Source of the DNA: Spartobacteria bacterium
GTDB taxonomy: Bacteria > Verrucomicrobiota > Verrucomicrobiia > Chthoniobacterales > Chthoniobacteraceae
Direction: 5' to 3'
Assembly (NCBI GenBank): GCA_025355595.1
Contig: JANXZI010000044.1
Coordinates: 1-39,878, forward strand
DNA length: 39,878 bases
Position numbers and translations under genes: made by a program. Every line of letters begins with the position of its first letter. Within the stretch, counting starts at the first letter, position 1. Below the pieces are notes generated by a model. It did no database searches, was not told the origin of the DNA, and saw only the letters and a program-made list of their open reading frames with translations. Of the stretch, positions 17,529-26,014 are shown piece by piece.

Positions 17529-18748
17529 ACACCGTGAAAATCGCCCACGTCACCACCATTGATGCCTCGCTGCATTCGCTCCTGCTGAATCAAATGCAGA
17601 GCTTGCAGGCGGCGGGTTACGATGTCGCCGGCATCTCCGCCGCCGGGGCCGCCGTGCCGCTGATCGAAGCCGGCGGCGTGCGGCATCTGGCCGTCCCGAT
17701 GAGCCGCAATCTGTCGCCGCTGGCCGATCTTGTGTCGCTGTGGCGGCTGTATCGCACGATGCGGCGCGAGCGCTTCACGATCGTCCACACCCACACGCCG
17801 AAGGCCGGCCTCCTCGGCCAGCTCGCGGCCCGGCTCGCGGGCGTGCCGGTCGTCGTGAACACGATTCACGGTTTCTATTTTCACGAGCACATGCGCCCGC
17901 TCGCGCGGCGGTTTTACATTTTCATGGAAAGGATCGCGGCGTTTTGCTCCGACCTCATCCTCTCGCAGAACGCCGAGGACATGGAGACGGCGGTGCGCGA
18001 GGGCATTTGCCGCCGGGAAAAAATCGCGTTGCTCGGCAATGGGATCGATCTTTCCGGATTCAACGCAGACGCGGTTTCCGCGGACGACGCATTGCGCTGC
18101 CGCGAGAAACTCCACATCCCCGCGGATGCCCCAGTCGTGGGTTTCGTCGGCCGCCTCGCGGCGCGGCGGAAAGGCTTCCTCGATTTTCTCGCCGCCGCGA
18201 AACGCATCGCCGCGCTGCGGCCCGACGTGCGCTTTCTCATCGCGGGCGATACCGATCACGGAAAGCCGGACGCAGTCGAGCCCTCCGTCGCTGAGGACTA
18301 TGGCATCGCGGACCGGTGCGTTTTCGTCGGGCAACTCCCGAACACAGCGTTACCCCGGCTTTACAAGGTGATGAGCGTGCTCGTCCTGCCATCCCTTTTC
18401 GAGGGCGTGCCGCGGGTGGTGATGGAGGCTTCCGCGATGGGCGTGCCATCCGTCGTCAGCGATGTGAAAGGCAACCGCGAAGCCGTGGATCAGGATGGCA
18501 ACGGACTGCGCGTGCCGTTCGGCGAGGTGCCCGCGCTCACCGCGGCGATCCTGCGCATCCTGACCGAACGCGACACCGCGCAACGCATGAGCATCGAGGC
18601 CGTGCGGATCGCGGCCGGGCGCTTCGATGAGCGGCTGGTCTTTGAGAAAGTGAAGCAGGAATATGCGCGGCTGCTCCTTGCCAAAGGTCTTCCGCTGCCC
18701 ACGCCGCGCACCAAGGAAAAGGAGGAACTGCAGCCATGCACCGCCTGA
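17525..18748 (+). CDS. GT4-family glycosyltransferase (EPS glycosyltransferase 5)
   Basis: 407 residues starting at an ATGA overlap with asnB. The N-terminal half contains IAHVTTIDASLHSLLLNQ, VHTHTPKAGLLGQLAARLAG and NTIHGFYFHEH, the pattern of enzymes near the PglA/GalNAc-transferase type of GT4. The donor half has VGFVGRLAARRKGFLDFL and the EX7E motif FEGVPRVVMEASAMG. Because it lies directly before the pglC-like gene, it is the best candidate for adding the second sugar to the bacillosamine-like first sugar, by analogy with pglA next to pglC; this is inference. It overlaps pglC by 13 bases. Confidence 0.86.
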   Translation: MNTVKIAHVTTIDASLHSLLLNQMQSLQAAGYDVAGISAAGAAVPLIEAGGVRHLAVPMSRNLSPLADLVSLWRLYRTMRRERFTIVHTHTPKAGLLGQLAARLAGVPVVVNTIHGFYFHEHMRPLARRFYIFMERIAAFCSDLILSQNAEDMETAVREGICRREKIALLGNGIDLSGFNADAVSADDALRCREKLHIPADAPVVGFVGRLAARRKGFLDFLAAAKRIAALRPDVRFLIAGDTDHGKPDAVEPSVAEDYGIADRCVFVGQLPNTALPRLYKVMSVLVLPSLFEGVPRVVMEASAMGVPSVVSDVKGNREAVDQDGNGLRVPFGEVPALTAAILRILTERDTAQRMSIEAVRIAAGRFDERLVFEKVKQEYARLLLAKGLPLPTPRTKEKEELQPCTA

Positions 18749-19371
18749 TCGGAAAACGGCTCTTCGACCTCGCGCTGGTCATTCCCGCGCTGCTCCTGCT
18801 CGCGCCGGTATTTTTCGTCGTCGCGCTCCTCGTCCGCTGCAAGCTCGGCTCGCCCGTCCTTTTCCGCCAAGAGCGTCCGGGGCTGCGGGGAAAGCCGTTT
18901 GTGATGCTCAAATTCCGCACCATGACCGATGCTCGCGGCACCGACGGCGAGTTGCTGCCGGATGAAGATCGCGCGCACCCATTCGGCCAGATGCTGCGCC
19001 GCACGAGCCTCGATGAACTGCCCGAACTGCTCAACGTGCTCAAGGGCGAGATGAGTCTCGTCGGCCCGCGCCCGCTGCTGATGCGCTATCTTCCGCGCTA
19101 TTCGCCGGAACAGATGCGGCGACACGAGACGCTCCCCGGCATTACCGGCCTGGCGCAGGTGAGCGGGCGCAACAACCTTCCGTGGGAGGAAAAGTTCGCG
19201 CTCGATGTCCAGTACGTGGACCGATGCTCACTCTGGCTGGATATCAGAATCCTGCTGCTGACCGTGCGCGCAGTGACCGGTGCGGAGGGCGTGAGCGCAG
19301 GATCCCATTTTAGTTCGCCGGAATTTATGGGCACAGCCGCCCGCGACCGCGACGGAAAGGAGAGCGCATGA
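18736..19371 (+). CDS. pglC: PglC-type phosphoglycosyl transferase (initiating sugar-1-P transferase)
   Basis: 211 residues, the size of the minimal monotopic phosphoglycosyl transferases and not of polytopic WcaJ/WbaP. An N-terminal re-entrant membrane helix (LFDLALVIPALLLLAPVFFVV), then FRQERPGLRGKPF, KFRTM, the catalytic Asp93-Glu94 in SLDELPELLNVLKGEMSLVGPRP, and PGITGLAQVSGRN. It transfers a UDP-sugar phosphate to undecaprenyl phosphate, the first step of the repeat unit. Neighbouring pglD, pglE and pglF genes suggest the sugar is N,N'-diacetylbacillosamine. The stop overlaps pglD (ATGA). Confidence 0.88.
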   Translation: MHRLIGKRLFDLALVIPALLLLAPVFFVVALLVRCKLGSPVLFRQERPGLRGKPFVMLKFRTMTDARGTDGELLPDEDRAHPFGQMLRRTSLDELPELLNVLKGEMSLVGPRPLLMRYLPRYSPEQMRRHETLPGITGLAQVSGRNNLPWEEKFALDVQYVDRCSLWLDIRILLLTVRAVTGAEGVSAGSHFSSPEFMGTAARDRDGKESA

Positions 19372-20015
19372 ACGCAACTAACTGCATGTATCTATATGGT
19401 GCCGGTGGCCATTCCAAGGTCATCCTCGATATCCTGCAAAGCTTCGGAATACGCGTGAAGGGCGTCTTTGATGATAATCCCGCCGATGCCAAACTGCGCA
19501 TTGTGAAGGTTGCCGATGGTATTCGGCTGCTCGGGGAAGGATTTCCGGAATTAGATGCACCACTGATCATATCTGTGGGAAACAATGCCAGACGGGCTGA
19601 ATTGGCATCCTTGATCAAGGCGAACTATGGGACAGCCATTCACCGCAGCGCCATTATCGCCTCCACGGCCACCATCGGTGTCGGAACCGTGATCCTGCAT
19701 GGCGCGATCGTGCAGGCCGATGCGCAGATCGGGGCACACGTTCTGATTAATACGGCTGCAAGCATTGATCATGACAATATCATCGGTGACTATGCGCATG
19801 TCTCGCCGCACGCGACGTTATGCGGCCATGTCGAGGTAGGCGAGGGCACACATATCGGCGCCGGCGCAGTGGTCATCCAGAAGGTCCGCATCGGGCGTTG
19901 GTGTACCGTCGGTGCCGGGGCGGTCGTGCTTCGGGACATACCCGACTTCTCGACAGCCGTGGGCAATCCAGCACGGGTGATCAAAGTAGGCAAGAAGGAG
20001 GCAGCCACGTCATGA
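19368..20015 (+). CDS. pglD: PglD/NeuD-type UDP-amino-sugar N-acetyltransferase
   Basis: 215 residues. An N-terminal Rossmann-like part (LYGAGGHSKVILDIL) is followed by a left-handed beta-helix of hexapeptide repeats (ASTATIGVGTVILHGAIVQ onward) and a C-terminal cap (VGNPARVIKVG). His135 in SIDHDN corresponds to the catalytic histidine of this family. It would acetylate the 4-amino group of the UDP-sugar with acetyl-CoA, giving UDP-diNAcBac. Codon use changes here: ATA, CTA/TTA and GGT codons appear that are scarce in the genes before it, suggesting a different origin. It overlaps the next gene by ATGA. Confidence 0.85.
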   Translation: MNATNCMYLYGAGGHSKVILDILQSFGIRVKGVFDDNPADAKLRIVKVADGIRLLGEGFPELDAPLIISVGNNARRAELASLIKANYGTAIHRSAIIASTATIGVGTVILHGAIVQADAQIGAHVLINTAASIDHDNIIGDYAHVSPHATLCGHVEVGEGTHIGAGAVVIQKVRIGRWCTVGAGAVVLRDIPDFSTAVGNPARVIKVGKKEAATS

Positions 20016-22762
20016 AACATTCCCTGCCCAACGGAAATCCAGATTCCCAGTCTGATGGAATGAGCATGGGTGAGTGCTACGACATAGCGATCGTCGGGTC
20101 GGGCATTTCCTGCGCTTACACCTTGATCCACTACATCGCGCTGCTGGAGAAGCAGCCGCCCGGAAAGTCCATCAAGGTAATTGTCTTTGAGAAGTCCGGT
20201 GAATTTTGGAATGGCATCCCCTATGGCAGTCGCTCAGGCCGCTATTCGTTGCTGATATCCTCACTGAAGGAGTTTCTGCCTCAGAACGAGGAGCGCGAGG
20301 CTTTCGCAGCGTGGCTGAGTAAGAACCGCGACTGGGTGTTTGACAGATTCAAGCAGGGAGATGGAGAACTGGCGACGAAGTGGCTTCGAAGCAATGAAAA
20401 GGCGATGGCCGACGGTCTCTGGGACCACCTGTTCATTCCACGATATACCTTCGGATTATACCTCCAGGAACGCCTCACGGACCTTCTGCAACGGGCCGCC
20501 GCGAGGCGCCTTCTTGAGTGCAGCATGGTGTCGGCAAATGTGGTGGATATCGAGCGCGTGAATCACCTTCACCGGATCCATTTCGTGAGTGCGGCGGCGG
20601 AAAGTGCCGTGCTGGTGAACAAGGTGATCTTGGGGATTGGCAGTCCGCCGAATGGCGTGCTGGAGCAGCCAAAGGAAGACGGTGCTGACGAGAGCGGGTG
20701 CCTGATCGGCGACATGTATGAGCCATCGGTGGAGTTCAATATCCGGCGGATTACGGAGGCATTAAAGCAGTCCAAAGGTGATCAAGGCCAGAGCAAGCAA
20801 GTGTTGATCGTCGGAGCCAACGCCAGCGCTCTGGAGGCACTTTATTGGCTGAATAACTCCAGGGAGTTGCACGGCTTAATCAGCAAGTTCTCCATCCTTT
20901 CCTCGAAGGCGGCATTCCCTCATCGCATCAGCCGCGAAGTGACACTGGCCAACTACTCCCCAAAGCATCTTGGAGCACTGGTGAAAGCCGGAGCGCACAC
21001 CGCAAAGCAGATCCTCGACGCGATTCGGCAGGATGTGGCGCATGCCACCGCGCAAAACATCAACGTCGCCGACCTGTTTGGTGATATTTCGAGGGGGATG
21101 ATCGAGGCGCTGAATCAACTGGAGGTCGTCGAGCAGAAGAAGTTTGTCGCGAAGTATGGGGTGGAGATCGGCAGATTGCAGAGACGTGCCGGTTCAGATT
21201 ACCTGGAGGTGGTGGATGCCTTGGCTGCGCAAGGCCGGATCGAGATGCTCAAAGGCAGGTGTGTCCGGTGCGTGCCGCTTGGCGATAGTGATCTTGGATG
21301 TGAATTTATGACCGGCAAAAGTGGGAAGGAGATGATTCTCGCGGGTCCGTTTGCGGTCGTCATCAGTTGTGCCGGTTTCCAAGATGTGACGAGGTCGTCC
21401 TCCACCTTGATGCGAAACCTGATCGGGCGAAAGATTTGCGTGCCGAACGCGTCCAAGCGCGGATTTCGGATCAGCGAGAGCTTTGAAACAAGCAAGGGCT
21501 GCTATTTGATTGGCCCCTTGGTCGCGGGCAACTTAGCGGGCAAGCTGAGGATTTGGCACGCGGAGAGTTGCACTCGGATTATTGCCATGTCCAGGCAGTT
21601 GGCAGCGGCATTGATGCCCAAGGAAATCCGCAGCCCGAGGAGGCTTCCAGTGCTCATCGGTCACATCATGAAAGTGCTGGGCACCGCGGACCATGATGAA
21701 TGGATGGATGTGCTCGCCAGCACCGCGCAGCACGACTTCTATCACCTGCCACAATATCATCGTGTCGAAGAGGCGCGCGGCGAGGGAGTGGCGCAGCTTT
21801 TCGCCTATCGCGAAGGCGACTGCGTGATCGCGCTTCCGCTCATGCTCCGACCGGTGGACGATGCAGTGCCCGATGGATGGAAGGACGCGACATCGGTCTA
21901 TGGATACGGTGGCGCGGTTGCATCGCACCAAGAGGTGCCGGAAGCGGTCGTGAGAAACTTTCGGGCCGCACTGAAGGAGGCGCTCATGGAGCGCCGGGTG
22001 GTCGCGGCCTTTTCGCGGCTTCACCCGCTGCTTCCGCAGAGCGACCTGTTCGCAGGTCTGGGCGAATGCCGGCTTCACGGGCAGGCCGTCTCGGTGGATC
22101 TCACGCTGCCGCCGGAGGATCAACGGGCGCGCTACCGCAACGCCTACAAGACGCGCCTCAACAAGCTCCAGCGCGAGGGTGTCGTCTGCGTCCACGACGC
22201 AACGAAACGTCATCTGGCGGAGTTCATCAGCATCTACCGCGAAACGATGCGGCGCGTGAACGCGAACGACTCCTATTTTTTTGGCGACGATTATTTCACG
22301 CGGCTCGCCGAGGAACTCGGAGACAAGCTGCAATTGTTCGTGGTCCGGGTGAGTGAAACCGTGGCCGCCGCGGGCCTGTTCACCCTTTGCGATGGCATCA
22401 TCCAGTTTCACCTGGGTGGGACGCGGGACAGCTTCCTCGGCGTCTCGCCCATGCCATTGCTGATCGACACCGTCCGGCTGTGGGGCAACGAAATGGCTGC
22501 GCGGGTGCTGCATCTCGGCGGCGGTGTCGGATCCAAGAACGACACCCTGTGGCATTTCAAGGCGGGCTTTTCCGATCGCCGGCACGATTTTGCCACATGG
22601 CGCTGGATCGTCGTTCCGGAGGTCTATCGCGGACTGTGCGAGGAACGGCGGCGGCTGGATGACTTCAACAACAGCGCGGCGGTGTCGGCGGAGTTTTTTC
22701 CCGCTTACCGATGCCCGGCGGCACCGCGTCTCGCGGTCCCCAGCGAAGTCGCGAACACATGA
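20012..22762 (+). CDS. Fusion protein: FAD/NAD(P)-binding oxidoreductase-like domain + FemAB/BioF2-like GNAT acyltransferase
   Basis: 916 residues from the ATGA overlap with pglD. Residues about 22-540 look like a flavoprotein of the FAD/NAD(P)-binding type (PF13454-like): dinucleotide-binding fold DIAIVGSGISCAY at about 24-36, a second nucleotide fold QVLIVGANASALEAL at about 263-277, and VVISCAGFQD further on. Residues about 553-900 match the GNAT fold of FemAB/BioF2-like acyltransferases (PF13480-like): YKTRLNKLQREG, QFHLGGTRDSFLG, LHLGGGVGSKNDTLWHFKAGFS. I know of no standard enzyme with this layout. Context suggests modification of the amino sugar or its acyl/aminoacyl substituent. The first half is visibly lower in GC than the second, and a start signal sits at the junction (see separate entry). 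Confidence 0.7.
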   Translation: MKHSLPNGNPDSQSDGMSMGECYDIAIVGSGISCAYTLIHYIALLEKQPPGKSIKVIVFEKSGEFWNGIPYGSRSGRYSLLISSLKEFLPQNEEREAFAAWLSKNRDWVFDRFKQGDGELATKWLRSNEKAMADGLWDHLFIPRYTFGLYLQERLTDLLQRAAARRLLECSMVSANVVDIERVNHLHRIHFVSAAAESAVLVNKVILGIGSPPNGVLEQPKEDGADESGCLIGDMYEPSVEFNIRRITEALKQSKGDQGQSKQVLIVGANASALEALYWLNNSRELHGLISKFSILSSKAAFPHRISREVTLANYSPKHLGALVKAGAHTAKQILDAIRQDVAHATAQNINVADLFGDISRGMIEALNQLEVVEQKKFVAKYGVEIGRLQRRAGSDYLEVVDALAAQGRIEMLKGRCVRCVPLGDSDLGCEFMTGKSGKEMILAGPFAVVISCAGFQDVTRSSSTLMRNLIGRKICVPNASKRGFRISESFETSKGCYLIGPLVAGNLAGKLRIWHAESCTRIIAMSRQLAAALMPKEIRSPRRLPVLIGHIMKVLGTADHDEWMDVLASTAQHDFYHLPQYHRVEEARGEGVAQLFAYREGDCVIALPLMLRPVDDAVPDGWKDATSVYGYGGAVASHQEVPEAVVRNFRAALKEALMERRVVAAFSRLHPLLPQSDLFAGLGECRLHGQAVSVDLTLPPEDQRARYRNAYKTRLNKLQREGVVCVHDATKRHLAEFISIYRETMRRVNANDSYFFGDDYFTRLAEELGDKLQLFVVRVSETVAAAGLFTLCDGIIQFHLGGTRDSFLGVSPMPLLIDTVRLWGNEMAARVLHLGGGVGSKNDTLWHFKAGFSDRRHDFATWRWIVVPEVYRGLCEERRRLDDFNNSAAVSAEFFPAYRCPAAPRLAVPSEVANT
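21638..21652 (+). promoter_or_regulatory. In-frame internal Shine-Dalgarno and GTG at the fusion junction
   Basis: AGGAGG at 21638-21643, a 6-base spacer, then GTG at 21650-21652, all in the frame of the 916-residue fusion. Starting there would give a stand-alone 370-residue FemAB/GNAT protein; a second in-frame ATG follows at 21668. The AGGAGG is read as Arg-Arg with codons otherwise scarce here. It may be a relic of a once separate gene or a working second start. Confidence 0.5.
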
Positions 22763-23919
22763 CTATGGACAAACCACCCCGAATTTACCTCTCTCCGCCG
22801 CACATGGGCGCCCTGGAGCTGGCGTTAGTGAAGGAAGCATTCGCGACGAACTGGATCGCGCCGCTCGGGCCGCACGTCGATGGCTTTGAGCGCGAACTGG
22901 CGGCTTATGTCGGCGTGCCGCACGCGGCGGCGCTCTCGTCGGGCACGGCGGCGCTGCACCTCGCGTTGCGCTTAGTCGGCCTGCAGCGTGGTGACGAAGT
23001 GCTGTGCTCGACCTTCACCTTCAGCGCCAGCGCCAACCCGATCGCCTATGAAGGCGCGACGCCCGTTTTCATAGATTCGGAAAATACGAGTTGGAACATG
23101 GACCCGGGGCTCCTCGCCGAGGAACTCGACTCTTGCGCCGCCCTCGGACGCCTTCCCCGCGCGGTCATCGTCGTCGATCTTTACGGCCAAAGCGCAGACT
23201 ACGCACCAATCCTCGATGCCTGCGCCAAGTATGCCGTGCCGGTCATCCAGGATTCCGCGGAAGCGCTGGGAGCGACTTATCGCGGTGCGGCTGTCGGACA
23301 GCAGGGACACTTCGCGGTGTTCTCATTTAATGGCAATAAGATCATCACCACCTCTGGCGGAGGGATGCTTGTCGCAAAAGATGCCGCCTTGATCGAGCGC
23401 GCACGCTTCCTCGCCACCCAGGCGCGCGATCCCGCGCCTCATTACCAGCACTCGGCGATTGGTTTTAATTATCGCATGAGTAACGTCCTGGCCGGCATCG
23501 GGCGCGGACAGCTCTCCGTGCTGCCGCAGCGAATCGCCGCGCGCCGGACTAACTTCCAATCCTATCGGGCCGCACTCGGCGACGTGCCCGGCATTAGTTT
23601 CATGCCGATCCGCCCCGACAGTGAGCCTAACTATTGGCTGACCTGCATCATGATCGATCCGGAAAAATTCGGCGCCTCGCGAGAGGATGTGCGTCTGGCA
23701 CTCGAAGCCCACCATATCGAATCGCGGCCGCTCTGGAAACCGCTCCATTTGCAGCCGGTCTTCGCCAGCAGCCGCGTGCGCGGCGGCGCTTTATCCGAAG
23801 GGCTGTTCGAGCGCGGCCTTTGCCTGCCCAGCGGCTCGAGCCTTTCACCCGATGATCTGAACCGGATCTGCGCACTAATCCTCGAAACGCCGCGAAGCCT
23901 GGCGGCCCCCGACCTATGA
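22759..23919 (+). CDS. pglE: PglE-type UDP-4-keto-sugar aminotransferase (DegT/DnrJ/EryC1/StrS family)
   Basis: 386 residues from the ATGA overlap with the fusion gene (MTMDKPPRIYLSPPHMG). Typical fold type I, PLP-dependent sugar aminotransferase: ALSSGTAALHLALRL near 71-85, DLYGQSADY, the aspartate in QDSAEALGATY, and the Schiff-base lysine K194 in SFNGNKIITTSGGGM, a motif typical of PglE/LegC-type enzymes. It would transfer an amino group from glutamate to the UDP-4-keto-6-deoxy sugar made by PglF. The order pglD-fusion-pglE-pglF supports a bacillosamine-type pathway. It overlaps pglF by ATGA. Confidence 0.88.
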   Translation: MTMDKPPRIYLSPPHMGALELALVKEAFATNWIAPLGPHVDGFERELAAYVGVPHAAALSSGTAALHLALRLVGLQRGDEVLCSTFTFSASANPIAYEGATPVFIDSENTSWNMDPGLLAEELDSCAALGRLPRAVIVVDLYGQSADYAPILDACAKYAVPVIQDSAEALGATYRGAAVGQQGHFAVFSFNGNKIITTSGGGMLVAKDAALIERARFLATQARDPAPHYQHSAIGFNYRMSNVLAGIGRGQLSVLPQRIAARRTNFQSYRAALGDVPGISFMPIRPDSEPNYWLTCIMIDPEKFGASREDVRLALEAHHIESRPLWKPLHLQPVFASSRVRGGALSEGLFERGLCLPSGSSLSPDDLNRICALILETPRSLAAPDL

Positions 23920-25880
23920 TCCGCGCGCTCGGACGTCCCATCCTCCAGCGAATCATGCGGGACCGGCCGCTCCGCCTGATTGCTCTTACGTTCACCTATG
24001 CACTCGTCATCGGGCTGAGCGTCATCTTCGCGTATCTGCTGCGGTTCGATTTTGATATTCCCGCGTGGATCCGCCCGAGCGTCCTCTCCGTCTGCCTGAT
24101 CACGGTGTCCGTGCATCTCCTGTGCATGTTTTGCTTCCATCAGTTCGACGGGCTGCTCAGCTATTTCAGTACGCCGGATTTGCGACGGCTCATGCTCGCA
24201 TGCACGACGGCGGTGTTCGCGCTCGGTGCGATCCGATTAATTTTTGGGACCGGATTCGCGCCGCCGAAGGGCGTCCTTCTCATGCACTATCTTCTCAGCA
24301 CGCTGGCGCTCAGCGGACTCCGCCTGAGCTTCCGGCACATCCGGCAGATTGCCTTCGCAAATGGTGGGCGAACGGTCGTCAAGCCGCGCCGTGTGGCCAT
24401 CGTTGGCGCGGGCGATTGCGGCGCGGCCCTGGCCAAGGACCTTCTGGCAAAGCCGTGGCTCGCCCTGTTACCCGTCGCATTCTTCGACGACCACCGCAGC
24501 GCCCGTTGCAGCATCCACGGCATCGCCATCGCAGGCATCCCGGAGCACATCGCCGAATTCAAAGAAAAGCTGAACCTCGACGAGGTCATCATCGCCATGC
24601 CGTCCGCGCCCGCGATGCGCATCCGCGAAATCCTGATCCTCACACGCGACGCCGGCCTTCCATGCCGGACGGTGCCTTCGCTGGATCAACTGGCGACCGG
24701 CCGCGTGAGCGTGAGCAATTTGCGGCCCGTCGAGATTCACGACCTGCTGGGCCGTGCCCCGGTGGAAATCAAAGGTGACGCCGTGCGGGAAATCATCGAA
24801 GGCCACACCGTCATGGTCACCGGCGCCGGCGGGAGCATCGGCAGCGAACTGTGTCGCCAGATTCTCACCTTCGGACCGGCCGCACTGATCCTTGTCGAGC
24901 GTTCGGAGCCGCAGCTTTTTGTCATCGAGCAGGAGCTACTGGGCCAGAAAAACGCCGCCACATTGCTTCCGGTCGTCGGCGATGTCACACAGCGCAACCA
25001 AATGCTGGAAGTTTTCCGCCGCTTCCGACCGCACGTCATTTTCCACGCGGCGGCCCACAAGCATGTGCCCCTGATGGAACTCCAACCCGGGGAAGCGATC
25101 CGCAACAATGTCTTTGGGACTGCACTGCTCGCCGACCTCGCCATCGAACACGCCGTGGAGCGATTCGTCTTTGTCTCTACGGACAAGGCCGTGAACCCAA
25201 CCAATGTGATGGGCGCAACTAAGCGGCTCGCAGAAATGTACATCCAGTCGCTCGCGACGCGGTCGTCACGCACCAAGTTCATGGCCGTGCGCTTCGGCAA
25301 TGTGCTCGGCTCATCCGGGAGCGTCGTGCCCACCTTCACACAGCAAATCGCGGCTGGCGGGCCGGTGACCGTGACCCATGCCGAAGTCACCCGCTATTTC
25401 ATGACGATTCCGGAAGCCGTCTCTCTGGTCCTCCAGAGTTCCGCCTTCGGCAAGGGTGGCGACATTTTCGTCCTTGATATGGGCAAGCCGGTGCGAATTC
25501 TCGACCTCGCACTCCAGATGATCACACTTAGCGGCCTCGTCCCGCACAAGGATATCGAGATCCAGGTCACCGGGCTCCGTCCCGGCGAGAAACTCTACGA
25601 GGAACTCAGCCACGGCGGTGAAAGTGTCAGTGCGACGGCGCACCCAAAAATCGCACGGCTGCTCTCAACCCCGATCCATCACCGTTTCGCCGATGCCTTC
25701 CTGATGGAACTGTACCGCGCGCTAAAGGAAGGCCCATCGGACTCAGCCAGCCTCAAAGCACTGCTGACAACAATGCTGCCCGAATACACTCCATTTGTAT
25801 CCACGCCACCCGACAGTTCGGTTCCCCATGCGCATCCCAGCGCTCCGCCTGACTGTATTCGCAGCCTTGATCTCGGATAG
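23916..25880 (+). CDS. pglF: PglF/WbpM-type membrane UDP-GlcNAc 4,6-dehydratase
   Basis: 654 residues, full length for the membrane-bound class. Four N-terminal transmembrane helices (about 20-140), a Rossmann-like CoA-binding-type domain (about 155-275, VAIVGAGDCGAALA), then the SDR domain: VTGAGGSIGSEL at about 301-312 and FVSTDKAVNPTNVMGATK. Thr422, Met432 and Lys436 have the same spacing as the Thr-Met-Lys triad described for PglF, where Met replaces the usual SDR tyrosine. It would convert UDP-GlcNAc to the 4-keto-6-deoxy intermediate. It is the last EPS gene; no intrinsic terminator is obvious after it. The terminal 50 residues are low-complexity and poorly conserved in style. Confidence 0.88.
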   Translation: MIRALGRPILQRIMRDRPLRLIALTFTYALVIGLSVIFAYLLRFDFDIPAWIRPSVLSVCLITVSVHLLCMFCFHQFDGLLSYFSTPDLRRLMLACTTAVFALGAIRLIFGTGFAPPKGVLLMHYLLSTLALSGLRLSFRHIRQIAFANGGRTVVKPRRVAIVGAGDCGAALAKDLLAKPWLALLPVAFFDDHRSARCSIHGIAIAGIPEHIAEFKEKLNLDEVIIAMPSAPAMRIREILILTRDAGLPCRTVPSLDQLATGRVSVSNLRPVEIHDLLGRAPVEIKGDAVREIIEGHTVMVTGAGGSIGSELCRQILTFGPAALILVERSEPQLFVIEQELLGQKNAATLLPVVGDVTQRNQMLEVFRRFRPHVIFHAAAHKHVPLMELQPGEAIRNNVFGTALLADLAIEHAVERFVFVSTDKAVNPTNVMGATKRLAEMYIQSLATRSSRTKFMAVRFGNVLGSSGSVVPTFTQQIAAGGPVTVTHAEVTRYFMTIPEAVSLVLQSSAFGKGGDIFVLDMGKPVRILDLALQMITLSGLVPHKDIEIQVTGLRPGEKLYEELSHGGESVSATAHPKIARLLSTPIHHRFADAFLMELYRALKEGPSDSASLKALLTTMLPEYTPFVSTPPDSSVPHAHPSAPPDCIRSLDLG

Positions 25881-26014
25881 AAAAAAGAAGAACCGGCGGC
25901 AGTGCGCAGCCCCCATTTCCCGCCGACCCCAAACCCCGTGCCGAACGGTCCGGCTCTGCGGACGCCAGCCGCTGCAGTTCCTTTGCAGCGAGGGCTTGCC
26001 GCAATGGCAAAATC

